Shown here: positions 6,089 to 6,229 of the stretch, in pieces
Layout: each line of letters opens with the position of its first letter
How positions within the stretch are numbered: the first letter of the stretch is position 1
From: Candidatus Atribacteria bacterium
GTDB lineage: Bacteria > Bipolaricaulota > Bipolaricaulia > UBA7950 > UBA9294
Direction: 5' to 3'
Assembly (NCBI GenBank): GCA_004525685.1
Contig: SPBW01000126.1
Coordinates: forward strand, 1 to 6,229
DNA: 6,229 nt
Notes under the pieces: generated by a model
Told to the model about the DNA's origin: nothing
Databases searched by the model: none
What the model saw: the letters and a program-made list of their open reading frames with translations, nothing else
Made by a program: the position numbers and the translations under genes

Positions 6089-6229
6089 CTACCAGTACTC
6101 GGGCACTGTCATCTGAGCCTTGAGCCACGTGTCGATGCTACCTCTCAGATCGTTCAGCAGCACCGTCATTTTGGCAAGAACTTCTGCGGAGATCGAATTC
6201 CCGTACAGCGGGTTCGTGTCCACGAAGTC
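6089..6229 (-). CDS. C-terminal 46 residues of an unidentified protein, cut by window edge
   Basis: The minus strand is open from the window edge to a TAG at 6089-6091. The 46 residues read DFVDTNPLYGNSISAEVLAK, a helical stretch with LLNDLRGSIDTWLK, and the end MTVPEYW. The composition is balanced, most codons end in G or C, and the stop is followed by a shared terminator at the right distance, so this is very probably a real gene. I do not recognise the family. The amphipathic helices followed by an aromatic tail would suit many soluble enzymes or binding proteins. The rest of the gene lies beyond the right edge. Confidence 0.75.
   Translation of the reverse strand, partial: DFVDTNPLYGNSISAEVLAKMTVLLNDLRGSIDTWLKAQMTVPEYW

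Overview
The window reads as bacterial chromosomal DNA of moderately high G+C. Its promoters are of the -35/-10 type, its genes carry purine-rich Shine-Dalgarno sites, it has a classic intrinsic terminator, and its periplasmic binding protein has a plain Sec signal peptide without a lipobox, which suggests an envelope with a periplasm. The winged-helix protein (DUF4443-like) and the class III aminotransferase resemble families I associate with archaea and deep-branching thermophile-related bacteria. A lineage such as Bipolaricaulota would fit, but that is inference and not demonstrable here.

Layout. Positions 1 to about 1000 contain no intact gene. The minus strand shows coding-like fragments in changing frames, interrupted by stops, which look like decayed genes; one short piece faintly resembles the C-terminal tail of a transposase. 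From 1002 a plus-strand cluster begins: a winged-helix putative regulator (1002-1568), then a short gap with a promoter-like pair and a perfect 10+10 bp inverted repeat, then a complete type II ABC importer: periplasmic binding protein (1656-2531), FecCD/BtuC-type permease (about 2515-3555) and ATPase (3555-4346). The three importer genes overlap end to start and are surely one operon. Such importers take up cobalamin, haem, iron-siderophores or related metal chelates; the substrate cannot be read from the sequence. The regulator directly upstream and the palindrome at the predicted transcription start suggest local control of uptake.

A 294 bp non-coding gap follows, ending in a strong promoter (TTGACA, 17 bp, TAGTAT) and a good ribosome binding site for a single gene encoding a PLP-dependent class III aminotransferase (4641-5966). 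A perfect 12 bp stem terminator (6033-6061) separates it from a convergent minus-strand gene, of which only the last 46 codons lie in the window (6089-6229).

Nothing here is clearly a new type of system. The observations most worth following are the regulator/palindrome/importer arrangement, the decayed leading 1 kb, and a four-cysteine cluster inserted in the aminotransferase.
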